Assembly: GCA_037962975.1 (NCBI GenBank)
Contig: CM075670.1
Location: 235,242,242 to 235,306,241 of the forward strand
Origin: Clitoria ternatea
Lineage: Eukaryota > Streptophyta > Magnoliopsida > Fabales > Fabaceae
Length of the DNA: 64,000 bases
Direction of reading: 5' to 3'
This document shows, piece after piece, positions 12,376-22,898 of this stretch (the stretch's first letter is position 1; every line of letters begins with the position of its first letter). The notes under the pieces are model-generated. The model was not told the origin of the DNA. It saw only the letters and a list, made by a program, of their open reading frames with translations, and ran no database searches. The position numbers were made by a program, and so were the translations under genes.

Positions 12376-15005
12376 TTCCCTCCCTCTTGAACAGGATTTG
12401 TCCTCAAATCTGGGTCTTCTTTACCTGTATCAAACAAGGACAAATCAGCCACATTAAAAGTAGAAGACACATTATACTCACCTGGCATTTGGATCTTGTA
12501 GGCATTGTCATTGATCCTCTCCAATACTTGGAATGGACCATCTCCTCTTAGAAGCAACTTGGATTTCCTTTGTTCAGGAAACCTCTTCTTTCTCATGTGT
12601 ACCCACACCCAATCTCCAGGTTGGAAGATCACCTTCCTCCTACCTTTGTTGGCTTGCTTAGCATAGCTCTTATTCTTCTTGATGATCTGGGCTTTAACGT
12701 GCTCATGCAGCTTCCTCACAAAATCTGCTTTAGCCTGTCCTTCATAATGCTTAAACACAGAAATGTTAGGTACAGGTAATAAATCAAGTGGAGATAAAGG
12801 ATTAAACCCATACACAACCTCAAATGGAGAGCAATTAGTTGTGGAATGGACAACACGGTTATAAGCAAACTCAATATGGGGTAAGCAAGCCTCCCAACGT
12901 TTCAGATTTTGCTTTAAAACTACTCTAAGCATAGTACCTAGTGTCCTATTGACCACTTCAGTTTGACCATCAGTTTGGGGGTGACAAGTGGTAGAAAACA
13001 ACAACTTAGTTCCTAATCTTCCCCACAAACTCCTCCAAAAGTGACTCAAAAACTTAGAGTCCCTATCACTTACAATACTCCTAGGCATGCCATGTATCCT
13101 AATGATCTCCCTAAAGACTAGTTCAGCTACATGGCTTGCATCATTGACCTTTTTGCATGGAATAAAATGAGCCATCTTAGAAAACCTATCCACCACAACT
13201 AGTATAGCATCTCGGCCAGCACTTGACTTGGGCAAACCAAGCACAAAATCCATGGACAAATCTACCCAAGGGTGTTCAGGAACAGGTAGGGGAGTGTATA
13301 AACCTTGGGGGAGTACTTTAGACTTAGCTTGTTTACACTCAATGCATGACTCACAATGCTTGGCTACATCCTTTTTCATGTTAACCCAATAGAAATGTTC
13401 ATGCAAGTCTAAATCAGCACTATACATAAGTATGTCATCAAAATACACTACCAAAAAGTGTCCTATAAATTCTTTAAGAACATGATTCATCAACCTCATG
13501 AATGTACTTGGTGCATTAGTTAATCCAAAAGGCATAACCAGCCACTCATACAAGCCAAATTTGGTTTTAAAAGCAGTTTTCCATTCATCACCTTCTCTAA
13601 TCCTAATTTGGTTGTATCCACTTTTTAAATCAATTTTGGAAAAGAACTTTGCACCATGCAATTCATCAAGTAAATCATCAAGCCTAGGAATGGGATGCCT
13701 ATACTTAATAGTAATGTTATTCACACTCCTACAGTCACTACACATGCGCCACGATCCATCTTTCTTAGGCACTAAAATTACAGGCACAGCACAAGGAGAG
13801 ATAGAATCTCTTACCCAACCTTTATCTAAGAGAGCTTCCACTTGCCTTTGTATTTCCTTGGTCTCCTCAGGGTTGCTCCTATAGGCTGGCCGGTTTGGAA
13901 TGGTGGCTCCAGGTATCAGATCCACCTGATGTTCTATCCCTCTCAAAGGTGGCAATCCACTGGGTAGGTCTGAAGGAAAAACATCCTTGAATTCCTGCAA
14001 AAGAGAAGAAATAGAAGAAGGCAAAGAAGAGAAACAAATGGGGTTAGTATTCAGACTAGGCTTGCAAACCAGCACGTAGAGTGGCTGCCTTGCAAGCAAC
14101 ACTTTCCTCACCTCTCTTTCTTTTGCTATCTTTCTCTCATTCTTTTTCCTTTCTTTTTCGCTCTTTTCTCTTCCTTTTATTTTTCCCTTCTTTTCTTCAC
14201 TCTCTTGTCTCTCTTTTTCCTCTCTCAAGCTCTCGGTCACACTCAATCCCTCACCCTCATGATCTTTTTTTTCTCTCAAAATTTTCTCTCTCAATCTCAA
14301 CTGATCATGACACACCTCCTGTGGGCTTAAAGGTTTAAGTACCACCTTCTTTCCTTGATGGGTGAATGATATTTTGTTGGAAAAATCATCATGGATAGTC
14401 TTGTGGTCATGCTGCCACGGCCTTCCCAACAACAAATGACATGCCTCCATAGGCAGCACATCATACAAGATCACATCTGAATAAGTTCCAATGACTATAG
14501 GCACCTCCACCTGCTGCCTCACCCTTATTTCTCCATCATCACTTAGCCATTGTAACCTATAAGGTCTAGGGTGGGGTTTGGTAGGGAGATTCAACTTGGA
14601 TACCATCCTAGTACTAGTCACATTAGCACAACTCCCACTATCTACAATCACCATGCAAAGTTGTCCCTGTACAGCACACCTAGTGTGGAAAATGTTGTCC
14701 CTTTGGCTTTGGTCTAAGGGTTCTATATGGGATCCTAACAACCTCCTAACCATTAACAATCCCCCCTCATTCACTTCTGGTTCTACACCCTCTCCCTCCT
14801 CACTCTCATACTCCTCAGGTGTATCAGACTCACTAGACAATTCACCATCCTCCCTTATCACTACTGTCCTCTTTGTAGGGCATTCATAGGCATAATGCCC
14901 CTTACCTTGGCACTTGAAGCATGTAATGTCCCTAGTCCTCTTAGGGATTGGTTCCTTACCCTTAGAAGTATTATGATCAGCCTCCTTAGTGGCCTTAACA
15001 TCCAA
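12180..15005 (-). CDS. pol polyprotein with in-frame internal deletion (CRM-like)
   Basis: 941 codons without a stop. Domains in order: CCHC zinc knuckle (C29, C32, H37, C42); aspartic protease with D122-S-G and LLLGRPW near 191-197; a Lys/Glu-rich linker at 240-305; reverse transcriptase from about 330 with KIDLKSGYNQI and YFDD at 521-524; integrase with HCESCIECK of the zinc finger and D586, D647, E683 of the catalytic triad; then a C-terminal tail with PGEYNVSSTFNVADLS and PMTRSKAKK. Directly after YFDD (about residues 533-538, nucleotides 13390-13410) the chain jumps from the RT palm into the end of the integrase zinc finger. RT thumb and connection, all of RNase H and the HH half of the zinc finger, about 300 or more residues, are missing with the frame kept. 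Complete relatives would be roughly 1,250 residues in this portion. The last 64 residues are encoded by the 3' LTR. RNase H loss should block autonomous reverse transcription. Confidence 0.85.
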   Translation of the reverse strand: MDVKATKEADHNTSKGKEPIPKRTRDITCFKCQGKGHYAYECPTKRTVVIREDGELSSESDTPEEYESEEGEGVEPEVNEGGLLMVRRLLGSHIEPLDQSQRDNIFHTRCAVQGQLCMVIVDSGSCANVTSTRMVSKLNLPTKPHPRPYRLQWLSDDGEIRVRQQVEVPIVIGTYSDVILYDVLPMEACHLLLGRPWQHDHKTIHDDFSNKISFTHQGKKVVLKPLSPQEVCHDQLRLREKILREKKDHEGEGLSVTESLREEKERQESEEKKGKIKGREKSEKERKKNERKIAKEREVRKVLLARQPLYVLVCKPSLNTNPICFSSLPSSISSLLQEFKDVFPSDLPSGLPPLRGIEHQVDLIPGATIPNRPAYRSNPEETKEIQRQVEALLDKGWVRDSISPCAVPVILVPKKDGSWRMCSDCRSVNNITIKYRHPIPRLDDLLDELHGAKFFSKIDLKSGYNQIRIREGDEWKTAFKTKFGLYEWLVMPFGLTNAPSTFMRLMNHVLKEFIGHFLVVYFDDILMYSADLDLHEHFYWVNMKKDVAKHCESCIECKQAKSKVLPQGLYTPLPVPEHPWVDLSMDFVLGLPKSSAGRDAILVVVDRFSKMAHFIPCKKVNDASHVAELVFREIIRIHGMPRSIVSDRDSKFLSHFWRSLWGRLGTKLLFSTTCHPQTDGQTEVVNRTLGTMLRVVLKQNLKRWEACLPHIEFAYNRVVHSTTNCSPFEVVYGFNPLSPLDLLPVPNISVFKHYEGQAKADFVRKLHEHVKAQIIKKNKSYAKQANKGRRKVIFQPGDWVWVHMRKKRFPEQRKSKLLLRGDGPFQVLERINDNAYKIQMPGEYNVSSTFNVADLSLFDTGKEDPDLRTNPVQEGGNDEDTPHQSGALQGIEGPMTRSKAKKTKATLQRLILTLLEDITKEPQRTSKLTHLIMWKDEQQRA
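12376..12392 (-). other. Polypurine tract of the CRM-like element
   Basis: On the minus strand CAAGAGGGAGGGAA lies immediately upstream of the 3' LTR terminus TGATGAGG. Position and composition fit the plus-strand DNA priming site of LTR retrotransposons. It lies within the pol reading frame. Confidence 0.85.
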
Positions 15006-15856
15006 GGCCGAGCTACCTGCTGCCTGGGCCGAATAGGGTGTTGCCCCAAAGCCCTCCCTCTTGGCTTTGTCCTTCCACCCAGATGTGGGGGTAGGGGCAA
15101 TTCTCCTTTAGCTCCCTTCCTTTTGAGTTGCCTTTCTACTTGAAGGGCCTTATGCACAAGGTCATCCATCTCAATGAATTCCTGCAACTCTACAACATCA
15201 CGAATATCAGTAGATAAACCAGCTAAAAATCTAGTCATAGTTACCTCAGGATCCTCTTCTAAATTGGCTTGGAGCATTAGCATCTCCATCTCCTTGTGGT
15301 ACTCCTCCACACTCCGACTCCCTTGAGTGAGTCTTTGAAGTTTAAACTTCAAATCTCTCTCATAGGAGGCAGGCACATACCTCTTCCTCATCAATCTCCT
15401 CAAGTCTGCCCAAGTACTCACTGGTGGCTCTCCATCTCTTTGCCTCTCCCTCTGAATTTTATGCCACCATACCAAGGCATAGTGTGAGAACTCAGCGGCT
15501 GCCAATCTCACCTTTTGCTCCTCCTCAAACTCTCCATAAGCATATACATTTTCTAACTTAAGCTCCCAACTCAAATATGCCTCCGGATCATTTTTGCCTG
15601 CAAAAGAAGGAATGTTTAGTTTTATCCCTTGAAGGGGATTGCTCCACTGCTCCCTAGTCCTCCTATCTTCGTCACGTCTTGGCATCCTTCCTCCATGCCT
15701 CCTTGGACTTCTCCTTTCATTCTCTAACTGGTCAGTTCTCTCATGTATTTCGTCAGTGGCTTGTCGGAATAGCCTCTCAAGATGTTGAGTTAGAGCTTGC
15801 ATTTGAAATGGATTAAGGCCCCCTTGTTCACCCTGTTCTGCCATCACTAAAAACAC
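14861..15856 (-). CDS. gag protein, frameshifted before the zinc knuckle
   Basis: The frame starts at 15856, but MAEQGEQGG from 15844 is the likelier start. The central Retrotrans_gag core is clear (AYLSWELKLENVYAYGEFEE, VWWHKIQRERQ, MRKRYVPASYERDL, TQGSRSVEEYHKEME), covering roughly residues 95-245, the capsid part of the virus-like particle. From about residue 265 (15076-15100, near the run tgtgggggtagggg) the frame departs from the family, and the true continuation, leading into the zinc knuckle, is in the neighbouring frame used by pol. One small indel there explains it, because in this family gag and pol normally form one open frame. The last ~60 residues of this frame are therefore not native. 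Confidence 0.8.
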   Translation of the reverse strand: MFLVMAEQGEQGGLNPFQMQALTQHLERLFRQATDEIHERTDQLENERRSPRRHGGRMPRRDEDRRTREQWSNPLQGIKLNIPSFAGKNDPEAYLSWELKLENVYAYGEFEEEQKVRLAAAEFSHYALVWWHKIQRERQRDGEPPVSTWADLRRLMRKRYVPASYERDLKFKLQRLTQGSRSVEEYHKEMEMLMLQANLEEDPEVTMTRFLAGLSTDIRDVVELQEFIEMDDLVHKALQVERQLKRKGAKGELPLPPHLGGRTKPRGRALGQHPIRPRQQVARPWMLRPLRRLIIILLRVRNQSLRGLGTLHASSAKVRGIMPMNALQRGQ

Positions 15857-16410
15857 TTATACAAGGTGAAAAACAATTATAACAACTGCTGTTTGGAACT
15901 CACAAATAATTTCTCTCAAGTGTTTCACTCAAATTTTGGCTTTTTTCTAGTAATGTAATTTTCACTCTAGCCTTTTACCACTCTTGATGCTATTCAATCC
16001 TTGAGAGTCACAAGTACAGTTCAGCCCACACACAAATGCTCTACCTAATGCAATATGCTAATAATGGCAAATAGAGGTATGCTTCTATCACTAGAGGCCA
16101 ACAAAAAACAAGACACCAAAAAGGACACACAAACAGTACTAGAATTAGACTACAAACAAAGACAAAGACATACAAAAGACTCACAAACAATACTAGAGTT
16201 GGACAAGAATCAAAGGCCAAGACATGCAAGATTCAAACATTTAGGATACATTTTTTTTTCATTTTTTTTTTTGACAATTTTCCTTTTCTTTTCACAGCCC
16301 TAATTATCAACTTTAGGCATTTAGAATCAGAATGGATTAATTGAAGATGATGGAATTCGAAATACCTTTTTGGGTGCTGTCCAAGAAATTTTAAGCCCTT
16401 GACTCCAAGA
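15857..16410 (-). other. Leader between primer site and gag of the CRM-like element
   Basis: About 550 bp of untranslated leader on the minus strand, with no conserved frame. Short open frames on either strand have no recognisable domain. Its position between PBS and gag is where packaging and translation-start signals would lie, but none can be identified by eye. Confidence 0.6.
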
Positions 16411-16422
16411 GCTTTGATACCA
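16411..16422 (-). other. Primer-binding site, initiator tRNA-Met type
   Basis: Minus strand TGGTATCAAAGC directly follows the 5' LTR terminus CCACATCA with a two-base gap (TT). It differs at one base from the common plant site TGGTATCAGAGC, which pairs with the 3' end of initiator methionine tRNA. Confidence 0.88.
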
Positions 16423-16424
16423 AA

Positions 16425-17457
16425 TGATGTGGATCTTGTTGAGGACCGACAAGGGCTGATTTCTAGATGATTTGAACGGCTGCCACAAAAAGGGAGAAGA
16501 CACACCAAACGTACACAATACAAGGTAAATGGTGAAATCTAGAGTGAAGATTGAATTGAGAAAGTTATGGTTGCTATAAGGACCAGAAATTCATTTGCAA
16601 CTTGACCAAGATTGTTAGGATTTAGGTTCCATGAAAGATTGAAGGTTCAAGCTAACTCATTCACACGTGATTTTCAATTGCTCACTTTAATGGAAGATAA
16701 CGCAATATCATGTCAACTAACGCAACTTGGCAATTGAACTAAGGTTCCTTGATTTTTTTTTTTGTTTTAATTCTTTTAGAGTTCAGAATTCTTTTTAAAA
16801 TTCAATGGAAAGACAAGGGTAAAATAAAAACAAAAACGCATGAAATAAAATGATAAAGATGGACAGCATCACACCTCCATAATGGACTAGCATTCATACA
16901 CAAGTGTCACACTAGTGCATGGCTAATCAACCTTGCTTCACACAAGGGCCAAGAGCATCACACTCACCACTAAGTTTACAAAACTTAGAAAAATTCATTA
17001 ATCAACTTTCTGCCCTCCTTTCCTCACCTGCATTCAGTTTTGTATAACTTGGCTAAACAAGACAAAAGACACACTACTCCACTACCTAAAAACAAGGCTA
17101 ACCGCCCACCACTAAGTCTTAGTGGGACAATGCTGAAATATAGTTGCAAAAACCGAAAATTACAAAAGAAAAAGAAATAAAGAAAAATGGGTCTAGGTAG
17201 GATTTGAACACAGGTCATTCAAGTCCTATACTACCTTATTCTTGAGGCTAGGCCATTTGTGCTAGGCCCTCTGCTGTTCATCCTTCCACATGATCAAATG
17301 AGTAAGCTTGGATGTCCTTTGTGGCTCCTTGGTTATGTCTTCTAGGAGGGTGAGAATTAGCCTTTGTAAGGTGGCTTTGGTCTTCTTGGCCTTGGATCTT
17401 GTCATTGGTCCTCCTATTCCTTGAAGTGCCCCTGATTGATGAGGGGTGTCCTCATCA
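16425..17457 (-). repeat. 5' LTR of the CRM-like element
   Basis: 1033 bp, same length as the 3' LTR, outer end TGATGAGGACACCCC on the minus strand, inner end CCACATCA next to the primer site. It carries a matching stretch of the pol C-terminal coding sequence although here it lies upstream of gag. The B-box-like GTTCAAATCC is at 17200-17209 on the minus strand. Promoter and transcript start should lie in it, but no convincing TATA box was picked. Confidence 0.92.
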
Positions 17458-17462
17458 ATAAC
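17458..17462. repeat. Target-site duplication (right) of the CRM-like element
   Basis: ATAAC, identical to 11338-11342. Removing the element and one copy restores gctataacattgacc. Confidence 0.9.
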
Positions 17463-20400
17463 ATTGACCTTTATAAAAAAAATACTATGGTGTTGTTTTT
17501 TTTTTCATATATGATAACGCCAACACTATATAAACATACTTACATCAACCTCAATTAGCCATCACAGTAATTAATGGTTTAAAATTAATGATAGGAAAAA
17601 AACATAATATCTAATACAAATTGAATATAAATAGAAATTTTATTTTTCTAAAGACTAAAACTTAAATGTTGTTATTTTACATTTGCTAAAAACGTGTTTA
17701 GATGCTTCCACCTGCCACACCTTGCATTTAATATATATTACATGCTATTTTAGAAGTGTGCTTAGCGTTGATACTTCCACTATGCCAAAGCTTGCATTCA
17801 ATGTATATTACAAAATATATATTATATTTTAGAAGTCATGTTTTCTTTGATAGTTTAGCACATTCTTCTAACTTTTAACTCTTTCTGGAAATCATCTTAA
17901 AAAAAATCTCCGGAAACAATTCATAAGTAATATTTCCATCATGTTAAAATTTTAAGATACGTAAGTATAATTAGTATTTAGTTTATAAGGTTTAAAATAA
18001 CTCTTAATATAAGAGTTATTTTTTGAGTTGAATTAGGTTCATTATTTTTTAATTTAATATCAAAGTATAAACATTGGGTTACCTGCATATGTCCATTCTT
18101 ACGAATTTCATGCTCTAAATGTCTGGCACTATACGAAGTTGAGTTAGACTTGTTATTTTTTAATATATCATAAAATCTAAATGTCAAAATATATACATAA
18201 TATAAAATTAAATTTGAATTTACAAATAATTATTATCAAAAGAAGATATGCTTTCATGTTATTTTGCTAAAAACGTACATTTTTTTAATAGTATATTATT
18301 TAATATACCGTGTAAGTATTAGAATTATATGTAGTTATTAGTTAATCATAGTCGATATTTTTATTAATTTATTTCTCAGTTGAATTTTAAAAATATAAGT
18401 ATATATTTTTATTCCCGTGCCGTGAGGCAATAACGGGACAATTTGAATACATAATCTGACATAGTAATATAATCAAATTGACCCAAAATTTACAACACTG
18501 TAAACTGAGCCAAGCATAATTATCATATTTAAGAAACGAAGGTCAAAATTAAATGTAAAAAATCTAACTCATTTTAACTCGTAATTGTATATTAATTTGG
18601 TGGTACCATTGGTGTACTGTAGGTGCTTTTGTGGTGGGGTCCATAAGTCCATTGTGTGAGGGGTTGGGAGTGGGAAGTAGAAAAATACAAATAGCACGCT
18701 TGGAAAGATAGGCTACGCTAACCATTCTTTTCATTACATAGATGAATCGTAAATTGATTAGGTAATTAGTTTGATATTTAAATTAGTATTTTTTAATAAT
18801 TTAAAACCATTATTATTATATTGTGAATTGATTGAGTTGATCAAATAAATCATAAATTGTTTAAGTGAATGATTTGATAATTTCTTATAATTATCTATTC
18901 AATTAAATTTGATCTTTAATTTATAATTATAATTTGTTTGAATTAATATTTTTATCGGTTAAAAAAATACAATTTAAATTTTTTTAATGATAACACTAGC
19001 ATATATACACGAGGGCATAAAAAAGGGACACGCCTAGTACAGTTGTTAGACGTTGATTGAGTCCAATCCAAAGGAAAAAAAAATTATGGTGGGGACTTCA
19101 TCATACGATAGATATATTGGATATTTTTATTTATTAATTTGTTTCTTAGAGTACCCATTAACTTTATTTCTTATCCCTTTTGTGGTCAAGCCAATCTTTG
19201 ATAATACCACCCACCATCTATTCCTGCGTGTGTAGTGGGGTGTACTATATACGTTACTGACTTCATAATCCATTTCTCAAATCCCACATACATACATACG
19301 ACCCCATTAGATAATTTGCGCACTGTGACAAAATATAATAATAATAATAATAATAACATGTACATTGTATGTTTTTCATATTATAAAAAGCAACAATGAT
19401 CCCTTTTCTATTTCTCTCTCTTTCTTTTTGCAGTTTTATCACATTGCATATGCATTTTCTTTTCTCTCGGTTTGTTTTCTTTCTCTATCTCAGAATGGTG
19501 TAAGAGAAAACTTTTTCCACAACAAGTGTGCAAAAAAGTACGATATGATAAACTAACAACCATCATAACTGTATTCAAACTTGTAAGAATTGATTTTTTT
19601 TTTATCTCGAGTTTGATAGAGAAAATTTATTTTTACTAAACATAAACAAAAATATGTCTCGATCTTGACCGGTTTTGATAAGGACGAGGATGGATGTAGA
19701 AAAATAATTACCCACTCGACCTTACACCCGACCCTAAATCTGTCAAATAGTTAAATGATAATAATAAATTTATATAACTTTTTACAAAGAATATATAATT
19801 ATAAATTTTATTATTATTTATAAAGAATTTTAATCTCAATTTTATATATTATTTTAATTAAAATATTATATATAATTTATTTGAAATTATATATTTAAAC
19901 ATCAAAATAAAAGAAAAATAGAGTACAGTAAAATTCTCACGGGTTTCTCCGAACCCCACAAAGAACCCACCGGGACGAGAATGAGTTATAAAATTTCAAA
20001 TTCGAGTTATTTTAACTTGATCTTGAATCCACCTCAACTTTTATGGAGATAGAAATGAGGAGAACCGAATCCGTTCCGACTCATCCCATTATATAATGCC
20101 CAAGAATAAATAGTAGAAAAGAGGACAAATATGAGATGCTATGTCATATAGCGTACACAATTTTAATAAAAATATTATAATAGAATCTGTAACATATAAA
20201 TTTTATATTATTTGTTATCATTTAAAATTCATGTAATATTTTTTAAATTATAAGTTGAGCAGAGTGTAAATTATTGTACAATTCCTATGAAATAAAAAGT
20301 ATAATGAGTATTCATGAGCCCATTAAATAATAGTGTCAATTTTTTAAAATAAAACAGTCATATATAACATTATTCTTTCTTCTTTTAATCCAAAAGTAAA

Positions 20401-21545
20401 CCATTGCCATGGAAGAAGGACTAAAAGGAAGTACTTGGTGTCCATGCACCACCCAACAAGCACGTCGCTTATATCTGTACGGTGATAAAATTGAAACATG
20501 GGAAATAAATAATTATAACGCTATCAAAGTTATACATTTATATCACCGTATAACCTTTTGTAGAATATGAATTTTATCTATTCAACCATTGAAGCTGATG
20601 GATGGATTATTTTTTTAATTTATTGAATGAGATTCAGAGCCTAAAATATATTTTGAATCACTGTATTCTTTGAAATATATACATATATATTATAGTTTTT
20701 TATATGTTCAAGATTTATATTACATGTTGATAAAAGAAAGAGTATTGGATGAAATGATATTATTATATATAGTAAATTTATTTAACATGCGATTGAATGT
20801 GATAATTAAGTAGCATTCTTCTTTGATTAAATTAAAAAAAAAAATTGCCCAACAAGGAACATGTCATGTTGTGTTGGAGTGGGAGATTGAGGAAGAGGGC
20901 TAGCTTTATGGATGAGTTGAGCGTGGGTAAAGTCCACTATGGATTTTGTGGAGAATCCACTCTTAAATTTGCATGTCCTAGCTAGTGAGTACTTACTCAC
21001 TTGTGTTGTGTCCTTATTCCTCATGATGTTCGTGTGCTAAAAAAATTTCTTTTCATCTACCTCTTTGTGTTTTAAAAGGAGATACACACACGGGAAGAAA
21101 ATGATGATAAGTGACTCACTTCTTTTTTCTTAGTGCCCTTGAAATTTCAATTAACTATCTCACATTGCATGCTTGAAGAATCTCTCATGTACACGTTTCT
21201 GGAAATAGTGATGGAAACGAGTGGTATATTGTGGAATCAAGAGAGAAGATTATTGTAGCGATGATAGCAACATAAGATGGTGGTGAAGACTTTATCAACG
21301 TAACAATCAAAATAGTGAAAATATTAGTAGAGAGGGCCAATGGTAATACACAGAATGACAATAGTGAAAGGTAAAGTGCATGGTTTCATTAACATGGGGG
21401 TTTTAATTTTAATTTCAAACCTTTTTTAGGTTAGTTTGCCATTAAAGTGATGAATAGCCCAATAAGACCATCAACTCCATTAATGCTTGACATTCACAAT
21501 AAGTATCAAGGGGAATTTGGATTTAGTGTTGTTCGGTAAAGAGGT
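17463..21545. other. AT-rich intergenic DNA with a possible hAT-like fragment
   Basis: No gene is supported across about 4 kb. About 19655-20105 has ccgggacgagaatgag, ccccacaaagaacccacc and ccactcgacc words, as in non-autonomous plant hAT-like elements with degenerate C/G-rich arms, but termini were not resolved. A (taa)n run occurs at about 19338-19358. A 65-codon open frame at 20827-21024 (minus) has no recognisable domain and no supporting context. Confidence 0.4.
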
Positions 21546-21549
21546 AGAT

Positions 21550-21757
21550 TATTGCATTCCTTTTATAAATGTACTTATATACTACATCAATTATTTGAAA
21601 ATCTAATGTAAAAATTGTTTTTATATTGGTTCCTATTTAAGTGTTAGGATTTTATATTTGTTCATAATGGCAACCAATGTAAGCAAATTTTTTGCATTAA
21701 TTTTTCAACCAATAGATGTAATAATTGCATTTATAAAACAACTGCACCAACTACACT
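21550..21757. mobile_element. Foldback MITE, imperfect inverted arms of about 90 bp
   Basis: The left arm (about 21552-21642, with ttttataaatg, acatcaattatttgaaaa and ttatattggtt) is matched by the reverse complement of the right arm (about 21664-21757, with caaccaatgtaagc, caaccaatagatgt and catttataaaa). The spacer is only ~20 bp, so the whole can fold as a long hairpin. It has no coding capacity, consistent with a miniature inverted-repeat element. Superfamily not determined. Confidence 0.6.
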
Positions 21758-21759
21758 TT

Positions 21760-22898
21760 TATGTAACATTACTAAATCATGATCCCTATCAAAACTGAGT
21801 TTGAACTCTAGTTTAACTTTTGTCTCCACCTCTTTTACCATTATGATAAAGGATATACAACAATAATGAACAAAAAGAGTATTCATTTTTGAATTGTTTA
21901 TTTTGATCATAATGTATAATATAAATTACAATAGCTAGGAATAGTTGTTTAGATATTTTTTATAATAATTGGAGCCATAGTTTCCCATTAGCTCGGTGTT
22001 AATATAGTAAACATGAGTTACGAAAATACCTTAAAAATCGTCTAAAAGTTTAGTTTTAATATAAAATTAGGAATTGATGGATAGTTATTTGTGATTAAAA
22101 TTTCTTAATATTTGATTTGATAAGGGTGTGTAAGTCAAGTTAAAAAGAGACAAGTGTACTTAATAATAATAATAATAATAAACATTGAGAAGGTTGAGTT
22201 TTTCTTGTTAATGTGGCGACAGAGTAGAAGGACCTTTCAAGACAAAAAGGTGTTGGGGTTTATTTGAACTTTGTAGAACGGTCCCAGGATCATTTTCAGG
22301 AACTTTATATGCAAAATTCAATTCAGATGCAGCATAACTTTACACAATGTCGACTCTGTAGAGTCAATGGGTTGAATCATACATAGAGAGCTGCTTGGGA
22401 TCTCAATGCTCTTTAATTTAGTCAAACCCATTCTGATTTCACTTTATTTTCAAATATCTATCAACAACTTCGATATTAATCATATTTCATATTATGTGCC
22501 TCTCTCTCTCCCTCTCCCTCTCCCTCTCCCTCTCTCTCTATATATACATATATATGTGTGAACAATTAAATAAAATAATAATTAAAAGAATAGGCAACAT
22601 ATTTTCTGCTAAAAAATGCTCAGAATTACTAATTGTATATAATATAACATACTCAGATATATACTATACACACATGCATGCATCTTACTTGCTTGTCACT
22701 AAGACACTATTTAATTTCTCCAAATAATTATAATAGACTATGTTTTTATTAATTTAAAATCAGAAATTATACTTTTGATTTTTTGTCTAGTGTATAGTTA
22801 CGTATGTTTTAAAAAATATTTTTAGTATTAAAACACATATTTAGGGATAACAAAAAAAACTTACAACTTCTTAGATTGACTCATCAAGCTCACCAATA
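21760..22898. other. Intergenic DNA with microsatellites
   Basis: No gene seen. Contains an (aat)n run at about 22161-22180 and a CT-rich tract (tctctctcccc type) followed by (ta)n at about 22498-22555. The 77-codon open frame starting in the CT tract is a low-complexity artefact. Confidence 0.5.

Larger units (their letters stand above)
11343..17457 (-). mobile_element. Complete CRM-like Ty3/gypsy chromovirus, 6.1 kb, non-autonomous
   Basis: Two 1033-bp LTRs (11343-12375 and 16425-17457) in direct orientation flank gag-pol read on the minus strand, with ATAAC target duplications, an initiator-Met-type primer site and a polypurine tract. CRM membership is inferred from LTRs that begin TGATGAGGACACC and end CCACATCA, the PBS type, the integrase tail (PGEYNVSSTFNVADLS, then PMTRSKAKK) and a pol frame that continues through the polypurine tract into the 3' LTR. 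The element inserted exactly at the end of the third LTR-like terminus of the tandem array. Pol has an internal in-frame deletion, so it needs help from a complete relative to transpose. Reina is the main alternative lineage. Confidence 0.85.

Noticed and set aside
13498..14889. Plus-strand open frames of 85-128 codons opposite pol
   Set aside because: Antisense shadows of the CRM-like pol coding strand.
20827..21024. 65-codon minus frame (MRNKDTTQVSKYSLA...)
   Set aside because: Mixed composition looked possible, but there is no family, neighbour or splice context to support it.
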